DNA of 64,000 nt, from assembly GCF_003628445.1 (NCBI RefSeq), contig NZ_RBZO01000023.1, positions 1 through 64,000 on the forward strand, written 5' to 3'. The stretch comes from Oceanobacillus bengalensis (GTDB lineage: Bacteria; Bacillota; Bacilli; Bacillales; Amphibacillaceae). The notes below the pieces were generated by a model that was not told the DNA's origin, did not search any database, and worked only from the letters and a program-made list of their open reading frames with translations. The stretch's first letter is position 1, and every line of letters starts with the position of its first letter. A program made the position numbers and the translations under genes. This document shows, one piece after another, positions 63,662 to 64,000 of this stretch.

Positions 63662-64000
63662 TTGGTAAGTGAATCAAATGATCCTGTGCAAGAGTATATT
63701 GATAATCCAGACAAACAAAAACAATTATATAAACGTACCTTAATTATTGTTGTTATATCACAAATGTTTGGAGGGGCCGGATTAGCAGCTGGAATAACGG
63801 TTGGAGCATTACTTGCAGAACAAATGCTTGGTACAGATGCATTTGCAGGTCTTCCTGCTGCTTTATTTACTTTAGGATCAGCAGGAGCTGCATTAACAGT
63901 AGGAAGACTTTCAAATCGTTATGGAAGACGCATGGGGCTAGCAGCAGGATTTATAACAGGAGGACTTGGGGCAATAGGTGTTGTGATTGCAGCAATTGTA
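63662..64000 (+). CDS. MFS transporter, N-terminal part
   Basis: TTG 63662 follows GAAGGTG. The 113 visible codons encode an N-terminal soluble start (SESNDPVQEYIDNPDKQK), then membrane helices (LIIVVISQMFGGAGLAAGIT) and the MFS loop GRLSNRYGRRMG. The gene runs off the right edge. It is 80 nt after the ArsR-rhodanese gene in the same direction and is likely its regulated partner. Confidence 0.85.
   Translation, partial: MVSESNDPVQEYIDNPDKQKQLYKRTLIIVVISQMFGGAGLAAGITVGALLAEQMLGTDAFAGLPAALFTLGSAGAALTVGRLSNRYGRRMGLAAGFITGGLGAIGVVIAAIV

Overview
The window is AT-rich chromosomal DNA of a spore-forming, flagellated member of the Bacillaceae. Evidence: strong AGGAGG-type ribosome sites, coat genes (cotZ, cotO, a yppG-like gene), a SigD-type flagellin promoter, and long synteny with the Bacillus subtilis yjb/yjc region (yjbC-spx-mecA-coiA-pepF-roxS-spxH-yjbI-yjbK-relQ-nadK-yjbO-prpE, then cotO/cotZ and yjcF-G-H, and yjaZ). 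An Oceanobacillus/Virgibacillus-like genus is plausible, but the genus is not proven by anything here.

Layout. 0-1 kb: one end of an IS21-like element and a structured mostly non-coding stretch. 1-2 kb: AraC/GyrI-like regulator. 2.4-7.6 kb: a polyamine operon on the minus strand (metK-speA-speD-speE-speB) behind a terminator-controlled leader of a class I could not assign. 7.7-15.7 kb: an accessory region with a decayed toxin-antitoxin pair, a LAGLIDADG endonuclease and the relic of a second, a broken IS3 element, and a radC-family gene split by a 2.8-kb group II intron. 15.7-18.1 kb: the flagellin gene, interrupted near its 3' end by a group I intron and followed by a second intron copy with a second partial 3' exon. 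18.2-25 kb: tRNA-Val, a heterodimeric ABC exporter, yjcH-yjcG-yjcF and a DUF421 protein. 25.4-29 kb: coat genes and mgtE. 29-42 kb: the conserved housekeeping/stress block around Spx, including three copies of the small RNA RoxS/RsaE. 42.4-45.6 kb: a NERD nuclease-domain gene, an exact 17 x 52-bp tandem array and a frameshifted M20 peptidase. 45.9-49.5 kb: a T-box relic before an EamA permease, then small Bacillaceae genes. 49.6-53.3 kb: phosphonate-type ABC importer. 53.6-59.8 kb: cytochrome bd-type oxidase (ythABC) and the convergent cydDC transporter. 60-64 kb: an orphan T-box leader, a protein ending in an SSB-type C-terminal tip, a PIN-domain protein, an ArsR-rhodanese regulator with two palindromic operators, and the start of an MFS transporter.

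How it works together. MetK makes S-adenosylmethionine, SpeD decarboxylates it, SpeA and SpeB make putrescine via agmatine, and SpeE joins them into spermidine. SpxH and MecA are ClpXP/ClpCP adaptors beside spx. The RoxS copies share a TTCACAAA(A)TG box with the region upstream of ythA, suggesting common redox control of the sRNAs and the bd oxidase.

Strongest findings: the triplicated RoxS sRNA; the split flagellin gene with its duplicated intron/3'-exon unit; the unclassified metK-spe leader; the SSB-tip protein behind an orphan T-box; and the 17 x 52-bp array. Several genes carry single-base frameshifts in short homopolymers, which could be true decay or base-call errors.
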